DNA of 64,000 nt. Origin: Typha latifolia (Eukaryota; Streptophyta; Magnoliopsida; Poales; Typhaceae). A program made the translations under genes and the position numbers. Positions 42,944 to 54,949 of this stretch are shown one piece after another. Location of the stretch: the NCBI GenBank assembly GCA_019914945.1, contig CM034112.1:6022001-6086000 (forward strand). The letters are read 5' to 3'. Within the stretch, counting starts at the first letter, position 1. Each line of letters opens with the position of its first letter. The notes beneath the pieces were generated by a model. That model worked only from the letters and a program-made list of their open reading frames with translations. It did not search any database and was not told the DNA's origin.

Positions 42944-44285
42944 TGTTTTGGACACTGGTTACTTTTTCATTTTATACGATCAACCTCCAATATGCTGCCT
43001 GGAAGTTTGATTTGGGAAGAGATAAACATGCCAGTCTTTAACATGGCAGTACAGAAGACGCAACTTCGAACAATTTATCATCTTCATAGTGAGGAATGAC
43101 TGAACTGAGTTCGTCAATCTATAATTGAGCTATTGTTCTTTTTATTTCAGCTGCAGATTGTAAGCTGTTTTTAGTATTTCATGTATGCTATAAAGTTGCA
43201 TTATGTCTTCATTGTTGTACGTGTTGTGTATTACTTTTTCAATTTTCTGATCCATGTTTAATATATATTTGCAAACTTTTCTGCAAAATAAGTCTTTTTA
43301 TTAAACTAATCGAATATAGAGGTTAGGCCTTGTTCTGGGAAAAAGTCTATTCTAGAATAAGTATTTTAATTTTTAATACTAGAAAAAAGAGCTAATATCA
43401 GTATAAACTTAGATCAATATTATAATAAATTATATTTCATGTGATTTAATATTCGAAGGGTAATAAATTTGTATTGAAAATTTGTCATATTTTATACTAA
43501 ATGATAAAATGACCCTTGATTTGGTGTAAAATAGTAATAGTAATACACATTTTCTCTAAAATATAATATTTTTTATTATAACAGTGGACTTAAAATATTT
43601 TATATATCCACACTGGAAATAACCATACACTGGTTTATAAGCTCGGACCGTGGGAAACTAACTCCATACAATAATATTTCTAAACATTATGATAAAATAA
43701 TCATTACTATACGGTATTTTAGACTAGTGCAGGTTGTAAGCCCGTACTGTCGGATAATAACCTTATACTTTATATAAAATAACCAGACAATAAGAGGAAA
43801 TGACCATGCATTGGGTTGACTAGTGTGAGGTTATAATCTTGCATTGCATAGTTATAAGGCAGTATAGTTATAATACTTTTAAACATTACGGGAAAATAAT
43901 CATGTACTGTGAGGTAATGATAATATTTTCAAATATTATAAGGAAATAGCTATGCATTGTGGAGTGAGCTTACATATATTTTTTTATAAAATTTACTAGT
44001 CTAAAATAAAGAAATGGAATCTCAACTATACAGGGGATGACCAAGAAAAAAAAGAGAGAAAATCTCAAGTATAGTTGAGATAACTAGTATTTAAGAGAAT
44101 AGAGAGGAGAGAGCGAATCTCAATTGTATCTTTAGCTAATATATAATTAAGTGTTATGTAATTTTGAGGCAAAATAGTAATTTGTAGGTTATTATTAAAT
44201 TACTTTTTTAAAAGTTGTGTGGAATAAGATGAGAGAGAATGATAAATAATACTAGAATAAGGTAAGTTGTTGTTTAGTTAGTACA
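42944..44285. other. CKB 3' flank and AT-rich repeats
   Basis: The 3' untranslated region probably extends to about 43280; I did not identify a single clear polyadenylation signal. From about 43560 to 44000 there are several diverged, roughly 110-bp related stretches (words such as CATACACTGGTTTATAAGCTC and AGTGCAGGTTGTAAGCCCG). No gene seen. Confidence 0.5.
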
Positions 44286-44777
44286 CTAAGTCCTTGTTCA
44301 CTTCAAGAATAACAATAATAGACATATTCCAAAATATAGATATTATTTATCAAAATTATATCTTATACAACGCACTAACCTAATTACCAATTTACTCTTT
44401 ATTTAACTACAACCTCTTAAATATCTAGTTATAATTTCACTCTTCTCTTATCTCTTTCAAATATCTTATCATAATTTATTACTCCTCTCTTCTCTCTCTT
44501 AAACATCTTACAAAAATCTAATTATAATTTATCACTCCTATCTTATCATATTCTTTTTATTTTATACTAAATAAATTAAAATTTAATTTTAACACCATAT
44601 ATGTCAATAATTTAATATTTCAGAAAAGTAAGCATATTTTAAAAGGTATTGTTATTATTAAACATTATTAAAATTTTATAGACTTAAATATAAATATAAA
44701 TATAAATATTATAAAATTCTCAATAATATATTATCTAATTGATATAATAAATTTTTTATAAATTATCTTATTATTAA

Positions 44778-46003
44778 AATAATTTTATTTGTAATAATAA
44801 AATCAAAAATATAATATTAATAAAATAATATTTTATCGAATTAAATATTAACTCAGAGATAAAATAATATATTTACTATTTAAACTATATATTAACCTAA
44901 ATAAATATTTATTTCTCTAAAATAATAAGCTAAGAATTTAAAAAAAAAAATATATATATATATATAATATTATTAGTAATGTCATGTTTTAAGCTAAAAT
45001 AAAACATCTCAAATTGTAAATATTTTAATTTTATTAATAATCTCATTTTGGACTACAAAACATGGGTAATATTTAAAATATTAAAAATATAAATAAGATT
45101 TCAAATATTCTAAAATATAAGGGATTTTTATAAATCACACCCTACATTTTGCCTATTTTATGATTCGCACCCCGTCTTTGGGGATTTTATAACACGACCC
45201 CTCATTTTCCCAATAATATTCATTTAACACCCTAAGTTAACTTAACTTAACCATAATCAAAATGAATGATACCAGAAAGAGAATATTCTATTATAATCCA
45301 CTATGTAATTTATAAAATTCCTAAATTACCCTTGTACTTACCTCTAATTTTATTCATAATATGAAGATCCATATTTGTTGCTTTTTCTCAAATAATTTTA
45401 TTTGTAATAATAAAATCAAAAATATAATATTAATAAAATAATATTTTATCGAATTAAATATTAACTCAGAGATAAAATAATATATTTACTATTTAAACTA
45501 TATATTAACCTAAATAAATATTTATTTCTCTAAAATAATAAGCTAAGAATTTAAAAAAAAAAATATATATATATATATAATATTATTAGTAATGTCATGT
45601 TTTAAGCTAAAATAAAACATCTCAAATTGTAAATATTTTAATTTTATTAATAATCTCATTTTGGACTACAAAACATGGGTAATATTTAAAATATTAAAAA
45701 TATAAATAAGATTTCAAATATTCTAAAATATAAGGGATTTTTATAAATCACACCCTACATTTTGCCTATTTTATGATTCGCACCCCGTCTTTGGGGATTT
45801 TATAACACGACCCCTCATTTTCCCAATAATATTCATTTAACACCCTAAGTTAACTTAACTTAACCATAATCAAAATGAATGATACCAGAAAGAGAATATT
45901 CTATTATAATCCACTATGTAATTTATAAAATTCCTAAATTACCCTTGTACTTACCTCTAATTTTATTCATAATATGAAGATCCATATTTGTTGCTTTTTC
46001 TCA
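44778..46003. repeat. 613-bp tandem duplication, apparently exact
   Basis: 44778-45390 is repeated at 45391-46003. I found no difference on reading, including an 11-A run followed by a TA run. The unit contains AT-rich sequence and the left terminus of a Mutator-like element. Exactness suggests a very recent event or an assembly artefact. Confidence 0.9.
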
Positions 46004-46590
46004 AATCATGGAGAACATCACATAAATGCTAAGCTAATCTTAAAGCTTCCAAACTCCAAACCATGGAGATCTTAGAGCTCCCCAAACGCCAAACCGATTT
46101 TGTTGCTTGCGTCCTTAAAGATGGGAAGGGAGATGAAGAAAATTTGAGAAAAGATGGAGAAAAAAAGGTTTGAGCTAGAGAGATGAAGAAAAATAGGTAA
46201 AGTTAGGGGAAGCTTCTAAGGCTTGTACGTGGTAGGGATTTGGGGAAGTTCTTATGGGTTATGGGTTTTGATATTATAATTTTGTGAGGTAGGGTTTAGT
46301 TATAGATAAGAGGATTTAGATTTTGTGGAGTTAGGATTTAGTTTGAGGAAGAAGGATTTTGTGGGGATTTAGGTTAGGTCAGAACTTTTAAGGGTATTTT
46401 AGTAATCTTTGAACTAGAGTCACATAAACTATATAACATGGTTAATGTCAGTTAGCTAAACTAACGTTGGGGTGTTAAATAAACGTTATAGAAAAAATGA
46501 GGAGTCGCGTTATAAAATCTCCAAAGACGGGGTGCGAATCACAAAATAGGCAAAATATAGGGTGTGATTTGTAAAAATCCCAAAATATAA
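45725..46590. mobile_element. Mutator-like non-autonomous element with long inverted repeats
   Basis: Identical 9-bp aaaatataa at 45725-45733 and 46582-46590 flanks an 848-bp element (45734-46581). Its ends are about 110-base inverted repeats, beginning GGGATTTTTATAAATCACAC on the left and GGGATTTTTACAAATCACAC inverted on the right, with GATTCGCACCCCGTCTTTGG inside. A 9-bp duplication and long terminal repeats are Mutator hallmarks. The centre (46003-46440) is purine-rich and less AT-rich, and could be a captured fragment; no domain recognised. Its left end is copied once more at 45121 by the 613-bp duplication. Confidence 0.88.
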
Positions 46591-48179
46591 TAATATTATA
46601 AGTATTATAAATATTTATAACAATAAATATTATTTTTGACTATGACATATATAATATTAAATGTAAAAAAGATAAATATTAATATTTTAGAAAATTAAAA
46701 TATTTTCAAATGGTTGCATATTTATCTTCATAGCATTACAAATTTATCTCTCTAGCATTCATTTGAAATCTATCTTCATAGCATTGTATATGTAGCGTTA
46801 TATATCTATCTTATATATCTATCTACATAGCATTGCATTGTATTGTATTACATATCTATTTTCTATCATTATATTGCATTGCATATATATATATATATAT
46901 CTAGCATTGCACTGCATATTAATATTATTATTAAAATATATTTTAATTTTATATACATAAATAGAAATATAAATAGTATAAAATTCTTAATATTTAATTG
47001 ATATAAATTTTTTTATAAATTATATTATTGTTAAAATAACTTTTATATGTAAATAACATCAAAAATATAATATAACTAATATTTTATCGAATTAAATATT
47101 AACTCATAAATAAAATAATATATGTACTATTTTAAATATGTATTATATTAATTAAAATATTTTTTAAATAATATAATACTATTAATAATATCATGTTTTA
47201 ACTAAAATAAAACATATGAAATTGTAAATATTTAATGATTAATAATTTCATTTTCGATAGATTATTAAAAATACATGTTCCATATAAAATAAAATTTTAT
47301 TATTTTCGACTACAAAATATAATAATATTTAAAATATTATAAAATATAATTATATTATAAAAATTTATAAGGATAAACTATTAATTTTTACAATAAAATA
47401 TGTAAGATGAAATTTAAAAAGATAAATATTAATAAACTAATAATATAATAATATTAATTTGCATTGCTTTTCATTACATATCTATTTTCTATATTACATT
47501 GCATATTTATCTCTCTAGTGTTGCATTACATATTATTATTACTCTTAAATATTATTTTATTTTATATAAAATATAAATATAAATATTATATAATTCTTAA
47601 TAATATAATATTTCATTGATATAATATTTTTTATAAATTATCTTATTATTAAAATAATTTTTATATGTACTAATAGCATCAAAAATATAATATTGAGAAA
47701 CTAATTTTTTATTGGATTAAATATTAACTCATAGATAAAATAATATATTTATTATTTTAAGTATGTATTAACCAAATTAAAAAAATTAAATAATAAAATA
47801 AGAAATTTGGGAAGAAAAATTGGTATATTATTATTAATGTTAAGCTAAAATAAACATATGAAAGTGTAAATATTTTAATATTATTAATAATCTCATTTTG
47901 CACAAATTATTAGTTCCATGTAAAATAAAATTGTATTATTTTCGACTATAAATATAATAATATTTAATATATTATTAATAATAAAAATATTGTTTTACGA
48001 CTAACTGTAAAAAAATATTAATATTAATAAACCAATCTTTTAGAAAATTAAACTATATTTAAATTGTATTACATTAGACTTTATTATTCGTATTTCTCTC
48101 TATTCCTAATGTGAACCATGCGTAAAATAAGGAGGCTTATTTTAGACTATTTGTATTCTTGAAATTAACGAGGACTTAG

Positions 48180-49607
48180 TTTCCAAACTAACATAATATA
48201 TTAGCCCATTTTGAATGAAAGCGATTTGCTTTGAAGATTAGCGTATAGTTATAATATGCTAATCAAGGAGAGAATTACCGACTTTGATAGGGGTAATTTG
48301 TATTAGAAAAGCCCTTAGTTATGGTATTGACAGTTTTTGACTTCTTTTAGTTTCCGAATTACACTTTCTAACCTTTTTTTTATCCATTTAATCCCAACAA
48401 AGTTAAAAAAATTGTAGTGCCCTAAAATGATAAGTAAAGACTATGTAAAAAAAATGTTTCTAATTTTATTAAGGTATGCATTCAAATTTAGTAAAAACTG
48501 GCACACGTTACGTATATAAATTATACATAAAGATTATGTGAAATATACTCTTTTATTTTGTTAAGGTACTCGTCTAAATATGTGAAAAGAGCTCAAATTT
48601 GCTATTAAAAATTTAAGAAGCTCAAAATGAGGTTTTTTCATGCAAACTGCCCCTTCCATAGAGAACTACTTATGTGATTTAATCTATTTCTCCTATACAA
48701 ACAAACATGTACCTTTATCTCTTGAGATTAAATAAATTAAAAGGTTTAGCAAAATCAAATATTAAAGTACTTGTCGGATAAGAGTTAACTTTGCAAAAAC
48801 ATTCAAAATATAACGAGATATAAGCAACCATAAATTTGTAACATGGAAAACCTAAAACTCAATTATAGATCAGTTTAAAATGTTGCCTAAAATAAAGAAT
48901 GATTAAGATAGAGAGAGATCGGAGAGTGGGATTAGTCAATTTTTATTCCAGGAATAAGAAATGTTGTTGTTCGAGAATACAATCTTTTATTTAAGAATAA
49001 TAGCTAAACATAGAAATAACTATATTTAGAAAATATAAACACTATTTATTAGAATTTCATCTTACACCATACACTAATCCAAATTTACTCTTGATTTGAC
49101 ATTTCTCTTAAATATCTTATTATAATTTACTACTTATTTCTTTATCTCTTTTAAATATCTTATCATAATTTATTATTTTTCTCTCCCGTCTCTCAAACAT
49201 TTATATCTTACCATAATTTATTTCGTCTCTTATCATTTTTTTTTTAATTTTAACTAAATAAATAAAAATTATAAAATTATTTAAAATTTGATAAAAATAA
49301 GCACATTTTAAAAAGTCTTATTATTATTAAATATTACGTATATATATATATTATAAAACTATTAATAATATATTATTTAATTGATAAATATTTTTAACAA
49401 ATTATCTTATTATTAAAATAATTTTAATATGTACTAATAACTTCAAAAATATAATATTAATAAACTACCATTTAATCAAATTAAATATTTACTCATAGAT
49501 AAAAAAATAGATTTAATATTTAAACTATGTATTAACATAATTAAATCTTCTTTCTTAGATAATAAAATAGGAAATTTGGGAAAATTAATATAATACTATA
49601 GGAAATT
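48180..49607. other. AT-rich intergenic DNA with dispersed repeats
   Basis: No gene. The part 49010-49600 resembles 44320-44960 (shared order of TTACTCTT-ATTT, CTTAAATATCTTA-TATAATTTAC, and AAATATAATATTAATAAA), so the 44286 block has a second, diverged relative here. Confidence 0.5.
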
Positions 49608-50110
49608 TGGTGACATCCTCACTCTTCCCTTCTTCCTTGGCTATCTCTCACTCTCCTTCTCCTTCTCTTTTGCTACCTCTCATAATCCTCTCTAGCGGTT
49701 CATAAAAAGAAAACCTCCTTTCCGGTGACATCCTTGCCCTCCCCCTGCTACCTCCGCTACCTTTCACTCTCCTCTGACAGCCTCTCTAGCCACATTGACT
49801 GGATCCTTCCTTGCCTCGTCTTCCTCGGCAGATTCGGAGATCTAGGGGACATTAGAGGAACAACCTCCTCTTTGACGTCATCCTAGCCCTCCCTGCCTCT
49901 CAATCTCCATCTTCGTCTTCGATCGCATCGGCTGCCTCTCCCGCCTCGTCTTCCTCAACAGATTCGGAGCTTGCCACTACAGGACCAAAGTTGGGACTCC
50001 ATCGCCATGGAGGTCCACACTTGGAGCCTCGCCGCCACCGATACCTCGATCTCCGCCGCCGCTTCACCAACTCCGATGATGCCTCCACCGTCGGATGTTG
50101 AGCCAGTTGA
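49608..50110. other. GC-rich island with two diverged direct repeats
   Basis: A GC- and CT-rich stretch in very AT-rich surroundings. It holds two related units (about 49723-49870 and 49874-49985), each with GACATCCT or GACGTCATCCT near its start and GCCTCGTCTTCCTC-CAGATTCGGAG near its end. Both strands translate to low-complexity Ser/Pro or Arg/Glu runs. It could be a captured gene fragment or a GC-rich end of a DNA element. I cannot assign a function. Confidence 0.4.
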
Positions 50111-50199
50111 ATTTGTTTTACTAAATATTGTTGTAATATTGTAAATCTATTGGATTTGGATTTGTGTAATTGTGTGATTTCTTTTTTAGTTTGGTTCGT

Positions 50200-50563
50200 A
50201 ATCTTGTAAATCGATGAGGTGTTAATGGGTGATATATATTATGTTAATGGGTGATTAATTGTGTGTGTAAATAGGTTATCTTATCGTGTGTGAAGTATAA
50301 ACGGGTTAATCGTGTCGCTTATGCTATGTAAATGGGTTAAATGTGTTGTATAAAATATAATTTATTTATTAAACGGGTTAAATAGGTCGTGTCATGTTAC
50401 CCGTTTAATAAACGGGTCATGTCGTGTTACTCACTTAATAAAGGAGTCTGTGTTTATGTTTAGAAAATTTGACCTTTTAATAAATGAGTAGTGTTCGTGT
50501 TTTTACTATCTTGACTCGACCCAAACTTGACTAACCCGAACCGATTGCCATCCCTATTAGTAT
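50200..50563. mobile_element. hAT-like terminal fragment
   Basis: Repeated AACGGGTTAA-like and CGTGTCGTGTTAC-like words end in GACCCAAACTTGACTAACCC and then GAACCGATTGCCATCCCTA at about 50563. Inverted, this end reads TAGGGATGGCAATCGG, a terminus common in plant hAT elements. No opposite end or transposase was found nearby. Confidence 0.5.
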
Positions 50564-51111
50564 ATTCTTGCTTAGACGTATCTTCTATAAATGCAGCATT
50601 TCTAGTTATGCAAATCAATCACTCTAGGCTCCATCCAAACTAGTGATGTTTTATACCAAATTAACTAAAACACCCTTTTATTGGATTTAAAGAAATACTA
50701 TCATTTAATGCCTTATTTGTTTTGAGTTCAGGAGAATCTCTGAACTTATTTGGCCCCCTAACCTGGTTCGATAACTAAACACCAAAATTAACTTTTTTTT
50801 TTCTCTAATCAATTTCAGTCCCTAATAAATAAATAATATTATATAAAATTTAATATATTTTTAAATTGTTTTTAATTTTACCATTAACATGACTTAAATC
50901 TATCAATTTTATGTTTTGTTAGTTTTATATCTCTTTTCTCTTCTCTTTCTTTCAAAATATTTATATTTTATATTATAAAATATGCCCTCTTATATTGATG
51001 TGTCAAATGATATCTAATCATGCATTTCTCATCTCTCCCCTCGTCACTCATCAAAGATTATATCAAATCATGTCCAATTGGGCATCTCTCCTTTTAGATA
51101 TGCATTTATAG
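50564..51111. other. Intergenic, nothing recognised
   Basis: AT-rich sequence with no open frame of note and no recognised element. It leads into the 62-bp minisatellite. Confidence 0.5.
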
Positions 51112-51974
51112 GCATTATATAAGCTAAAAAATTCTTTCAAATATATATTTAAGCTCATAAATAACTATTATAGATACTATATAAGTTAGCAAATTCTTTC
51201 AAATATGTACTTAAGCCCACAAATGACTATTATAGATACTACATAAACTAGAAAATCTTTTCAGATATACACTTAAGCCCACGAATGACTAATGCAAACA
51301 CCATAAATAAATATACATAAGCCCACAAATTGGTATGCTAGTTATAGACAGTACAAAAGCTAACAAATCTTTTCAGCTATACACTAAGCCTATAATTGGC
51401 TATGTAAACACCATATAAATTAGCAAATTCTTTTAAATATGGACTTAAGCCCACACAAATTATTATACGATTGTAGACACCATAAAAGTCAGTAAATACT
51501 TTCAAATATGCACTTTAGCCCGCAATTACTATTATAGACACTATAGAAACTATGAAATCCTTTTAGATATGCACTTAATCTCACAAATGGTTATTATAAA
51601 CACCATATAAGCTAGCAAATTATGTTATTAATATAGTTAAATCTATAAATGCCTTTTATAAACATCATATAAGCTAGTAAATTATTTAAATATACACTTA
51701 AGCCTACAAATGACTATTATAGACATCATATAAGCCAATAAATCATTTCAGATATGCACTTAAGCATATAAAGGACTATTATAGACACCATATAAGCCAA
51801 AAAAAAATCCTTTCAAATATGCACTTAAGCTCACAAATGTCTATTATAAACACTATATAAGTCAGTAAATTCTTTTAAGTATGCACTTAAGCTCACAAAT
51901 AGCTATTATAGATATCATATAAGCTAGCAAATCATTTCAAATATGCATGTAAGCCTGCAAATACCTATTATAGA
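51112..51974. repeat. Minisatellite, about 14 units of about 62 bp
   Basis: Units begin CACCATATAAGCTAGCAAAT or close variants and continue with CTTTCAAATATGCACTTAAG, then CCCACAAATGACTATTATAGA. Starts lie near 51112, 51175, 51237, 51299, 51349, 51409, 51478, 51539, 51601, 51663, 51724, 51786, 51851 and 51913. Units differ at many sites and in length (50-69), so the array is not recent. It carries no sustained open frame. Confidence 0.9.
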
Positions 51975-52261
51975 CATGAAATATTCGTATATTAGTTTTA
52001 AAAATTGTTTCTTCTCTCTCCTACCATGACTCATCACAATCCACAAACTAAAAGTTCTCGCTCAATTTTTTTCATTTTAGTTTTGTCTTTTCCACCACTC
52101 ACCTCTCGTTCTTCGCTCAAATTTGTTCATGTTTTTCAAAAAATATGGTATTAATATTCAATAACCATGTGTCAGAAAAAATGGGTATAACATGCAAAGT
52201 TTAAAGGAAAAAATAGTGATTGAATCCTCTTGCTCATATTTCTCATTTTGAAAAAAACCTT
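51975..52261. other. Intergenic, nothing recognised
   Basis: Short AT-rich spacer between the minisatellite and a gypsy LTR fragment. No feature supported. Confidence 0.5.
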
Positions 52262-52918
52262 GTATCACGTTTGCAAATCCAGAGAAGAGCGAACTCAGTG
52301 CGTTCGAACGCGGTCGACAAAATTATATTGTTTAGGGTTAATTTTGAGTTGTTGGTTAGCCTCTAAAAGGATGTGGATGGCAACTAGAGGTCATTATTGA
52401 TTATTGAAGAATTGAGTTTTGCCTTGCCTCCTTCATCTTCTTCGCTCTCGTTCTCTCAATCCCCGACGACGCCGCTTCTAACCTCCCTCGACTGGCCAAT
52501 CACCCTAGATTCTTAGAGGGCGGCCCTCTCCTCCTCCTTCTTCCAATCTATCCAATACTTGCCCTAACCCTTCCATCAACCATAACCTTTCCATCACCAC
52601 TTTCACCAGTGCCACCCCACAAACGCCGGTCCACCTCCAACCACCATCATCTTAGGATCTCATGCCTCCATCCACGGATCCTAAATAGACCACCCTGACG
52701 TTCATCCACTAATCGGACAACGTCTCGAGATCCCCACATCCAATTTGCCTGAAATTTAATTTTTTGGAAAGGTCTTTTCTGGAGTTACAACATATCCAAA
52801 TTTGACATAGATCCGACGGCGGTATCTTTCGGGATCTTATTTCAAAGTTCCGTGCCAAATTTAGTCCAAGTTAGAGAATTGGAAGAGATCAACCTTAGCC
52901 TAAGTGGAGATCGTATCA
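52262..52918 (+). mobile_element. Gypsy LTR fragment, 5' truncated
   Basis: It matches the LTR at 25078-26101 from about 25365 to its end: GCGTTCGAACGCGGTCG, the CT-rich middle (CGACGCCGCTTCTAACCTCC), ATCTCATGCCTCCATCCACG, and the end GGAGATCGTATCA at 52918. The first roughly 290 bases are missing. Its tail keeps CCTTAGCC and GATCGTATCA but the primer-site word there is mostly lost. It abuts RT sequence at 52919. Confidence 0.8.
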
Positions 52919-53749
52919 CTGACTGGATACTATCGCCATTTCATCGCCAGATATGGCAAGATCGCTGCTCCTCTCACTTCTTTGTTGAAGAAGGAATCTT
53001 TTAGATGGATAGATGAAGCCTCTACAACTTTTGAAAAGCTAAAAACAATAATGACAACGGCACCCATTTTAGCGTACTGAATTTCACCAAAGAGTTCATT
53101 ATGGAATGTGATGCGTAGGGAGTTGGCATAGGAGCTGTACTAATATAAGGAGGACGTCCCATTGCCTATCTTAGCAAGGCTTTATCATAAAAATCTAAGC
53201 AATTATCGACTTATGAGAGAGAGATGTTGGCAATTCTGCATGCGGTGACAAAGTGGAGGCCTTATTTGATCGGTAGGCGATTCATTATCCGAATTGATTA
53301 AAGGAGCCTTCCATACTTTATGGGACAGCTCATATACATGCCAGCATAGCAAAGATAGGACACAAATTATTGGGGTATGATTATGAAATCCAATACAAGA
53401 AGGGAATGGAAAATAGAGCGGCGGATGCACTATCGCGCCAATCCGATACCGCCGAGCTTGCAGCCTATTCTTCTCCTACCTTTCCTTTCTTCACGAGCTG
53501 AGGTACGCATGTACATCTGACCCAGATATTTTGAGATTGTTCCAGGAGGTGATGGATGATCCGGAGCGCCATCCAGAGTTGGAAAACCGACGCGGTTTGC
53601 TGCTCGACCACGAATGCATTCGAGTGCCCACAAATGATGAATTGTGGCAGAAATTGTTGGAGCACTTCCACCAAACTCGAAAGGCTAGTCATGAGGGTGT
53701 CTTGAGGACTTATAGGAGAATATCTCAGAGTTGCACATGGCCAGGATTG
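52919..53749 (+). pseudogene. Gypsy chromovirus pol: RT end, RNase H, start of integrase
   Basis: The reading starts LTGYYRHFIARYGKIAAPLTSLL (RT connection), then FTKEFIMECDA (RNase H first Asp), PIAYLSKALS, STYEREMLAILHAVTKWRPYL (Glu), and, after frameshifts, words equivalent to the RNase H end (about 53410-53450, GGCGGATGCACTATCGCGCC). The integrase N-terminus is open at 53531-53749: EVMDDPERHPELENRRGLLL and LLEHFHQTRKASHEGVLRTYRRI. Several stops break it. It is interrupted at 53750 by a nested element and continues at 60462. Confidence 0.85.
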
Positions 53750-53810
53750 TGATAAGCTCTGATACCAATGATAAGCTCTGATACCACTTGATAGGCTCTG
53801 ATACCAGTTG
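53750..53810 (-). repeat. Three tandem primer-site-like words at LTR end
   Basis: GCTCTGATACCA (complement of TGGTATCAGAGC) occurs at 53756-53767, 53775-53786 and 53795-53806, spaced 19 and 20 bases. Each is followed on the minus strand by TATCA, a copy of the LTR terminus. The target duplication places all three inside the integrated LTR. Confidence 0.93.
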
Positions 53811-54944
53811 TTAAGATCTAAAACCAAAGATAAGCTACGCAACTATTCATTAATGATTTGAATGTATTATAGGAATTAGTCCACACCGGAAAAATATTCT
53901 TCACATATTCTCCTGTAATCAGAAAATTACAAAACTAATTGGGTTAGATCCGTAACTCCCTGATCTACAACTTTTGTATTTAGGCCCTTTGAAGATTTGA
54001 ACTTCAACTAGGATGAAAACATGGAATAACATGGGTGATGGTGGTGGTGACGGGTGGAGTGGATGTTAGGGTTATAGATGGGTATGGAGATGAAGATGGA
54101 TGGTGGATGTGATTTAGGGAATTAGACGAAAGGAACGAAGTGGTCGAGATCCCAAAAAAAAGGGTGGCTCGATAGTCGAGGAAGATCTGGAACCAAAGAT
54201 AAGCTACGCGACTATTCCTTTAAGATCTGAATGTATTATAGGAATCAGTCAGCGCAACCGTGGGAAAATATTCGTCAGATGTTCTTCTATAGTCAAAAAA
54301 TTACAACACTAATTGGGTTAGATCTGTAACTCCTTGATCTACAACTTTTTTATTTATGCCCTTTGTATATTTGAACTGCAACTGGGATGAAAACACGGAA
54401 TAACATGGTTAATGGTGGTGGTGACGGGTTGAGTGGATGTTAGGGTTATGGATGGGTATGGAGATGAAGATGGATGGTGGATGTGATTTAGGGATTTAGA
54501 CGAAGGGAATGAAGTGGTCGAGATCCCAAAGAAGAGGGGTGGCTCGACAGCCAAGGGAGATTAGAAGTTAGGAGAATCCTTGCCAACAATAGAGGTGGAA
54601 GGATGGTGAAGAGGGAGGAGGGAGAAGTCTAGAGAGAAGATAGGAGGCAAGAAATCAATAATCTAATTGCATACTGAAGTTGGCTGCCATCCACATTTAT
54701 ATAGATGCTAGCCAACACATTCTAAAACAATATGAAACCCTAATTCTAGAACTTTCCCGTCAATCGCATTCGAACGCACTAAAAGACGTTCTATGTATGT
54801 GCGAACGCGATGCAGGCGTTCGAACACGACCACACCTGCGTTCGAACACGACCACACCTGCGTTCGAATGCGACCTACAAGAATTTTATTTTAATAAAAA
54901 TAAACACCTAATAAAATAAGAAAAGATCCTAAGTAAGTGTATCA
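53750..54944 (-). mobile_element. 3' LTR of the nested chromovirus, with internal duplication
   Basis: On the minus strand it starts TGATACACTTACTTAGG (54944) and ends GCTTATCA (53750). It contains the TTCGAA-word cluster (54765-54875). A diverged 369-bp tandem duplication is present (53815-54183 and 54184-54553), which makes it longer than the 5' LTR. The copy nearer 54553 is closer to the 5' LTR. The last 60 bases hold three primer-site-like words. Confidence 0.88.
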
Positions 54945-54949
54945 GCCCA

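Larger units (their letters stand above)
44286..48179. mobile_element. Inverted-repeat-bounded AT-rich block, 3.9 kb
   Basis: The left end CTAAGTCCTTGTTCACTTCA and the inverted right end CTAAGTCCTCGTTAATTTCA are alike; 23 of the first 26 bases agree. No target duplication is evident and there is no coding region. The interior is extremely AT-rich and contains several related stretches of about 600 bases (near 44690, 46960, 47575), a 613-bp duplication and a Mutator-like insertion. It may be a non-autonomous DNA element enlarged by later insertions; this is an inference from the ends. Confidence 0.45.
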
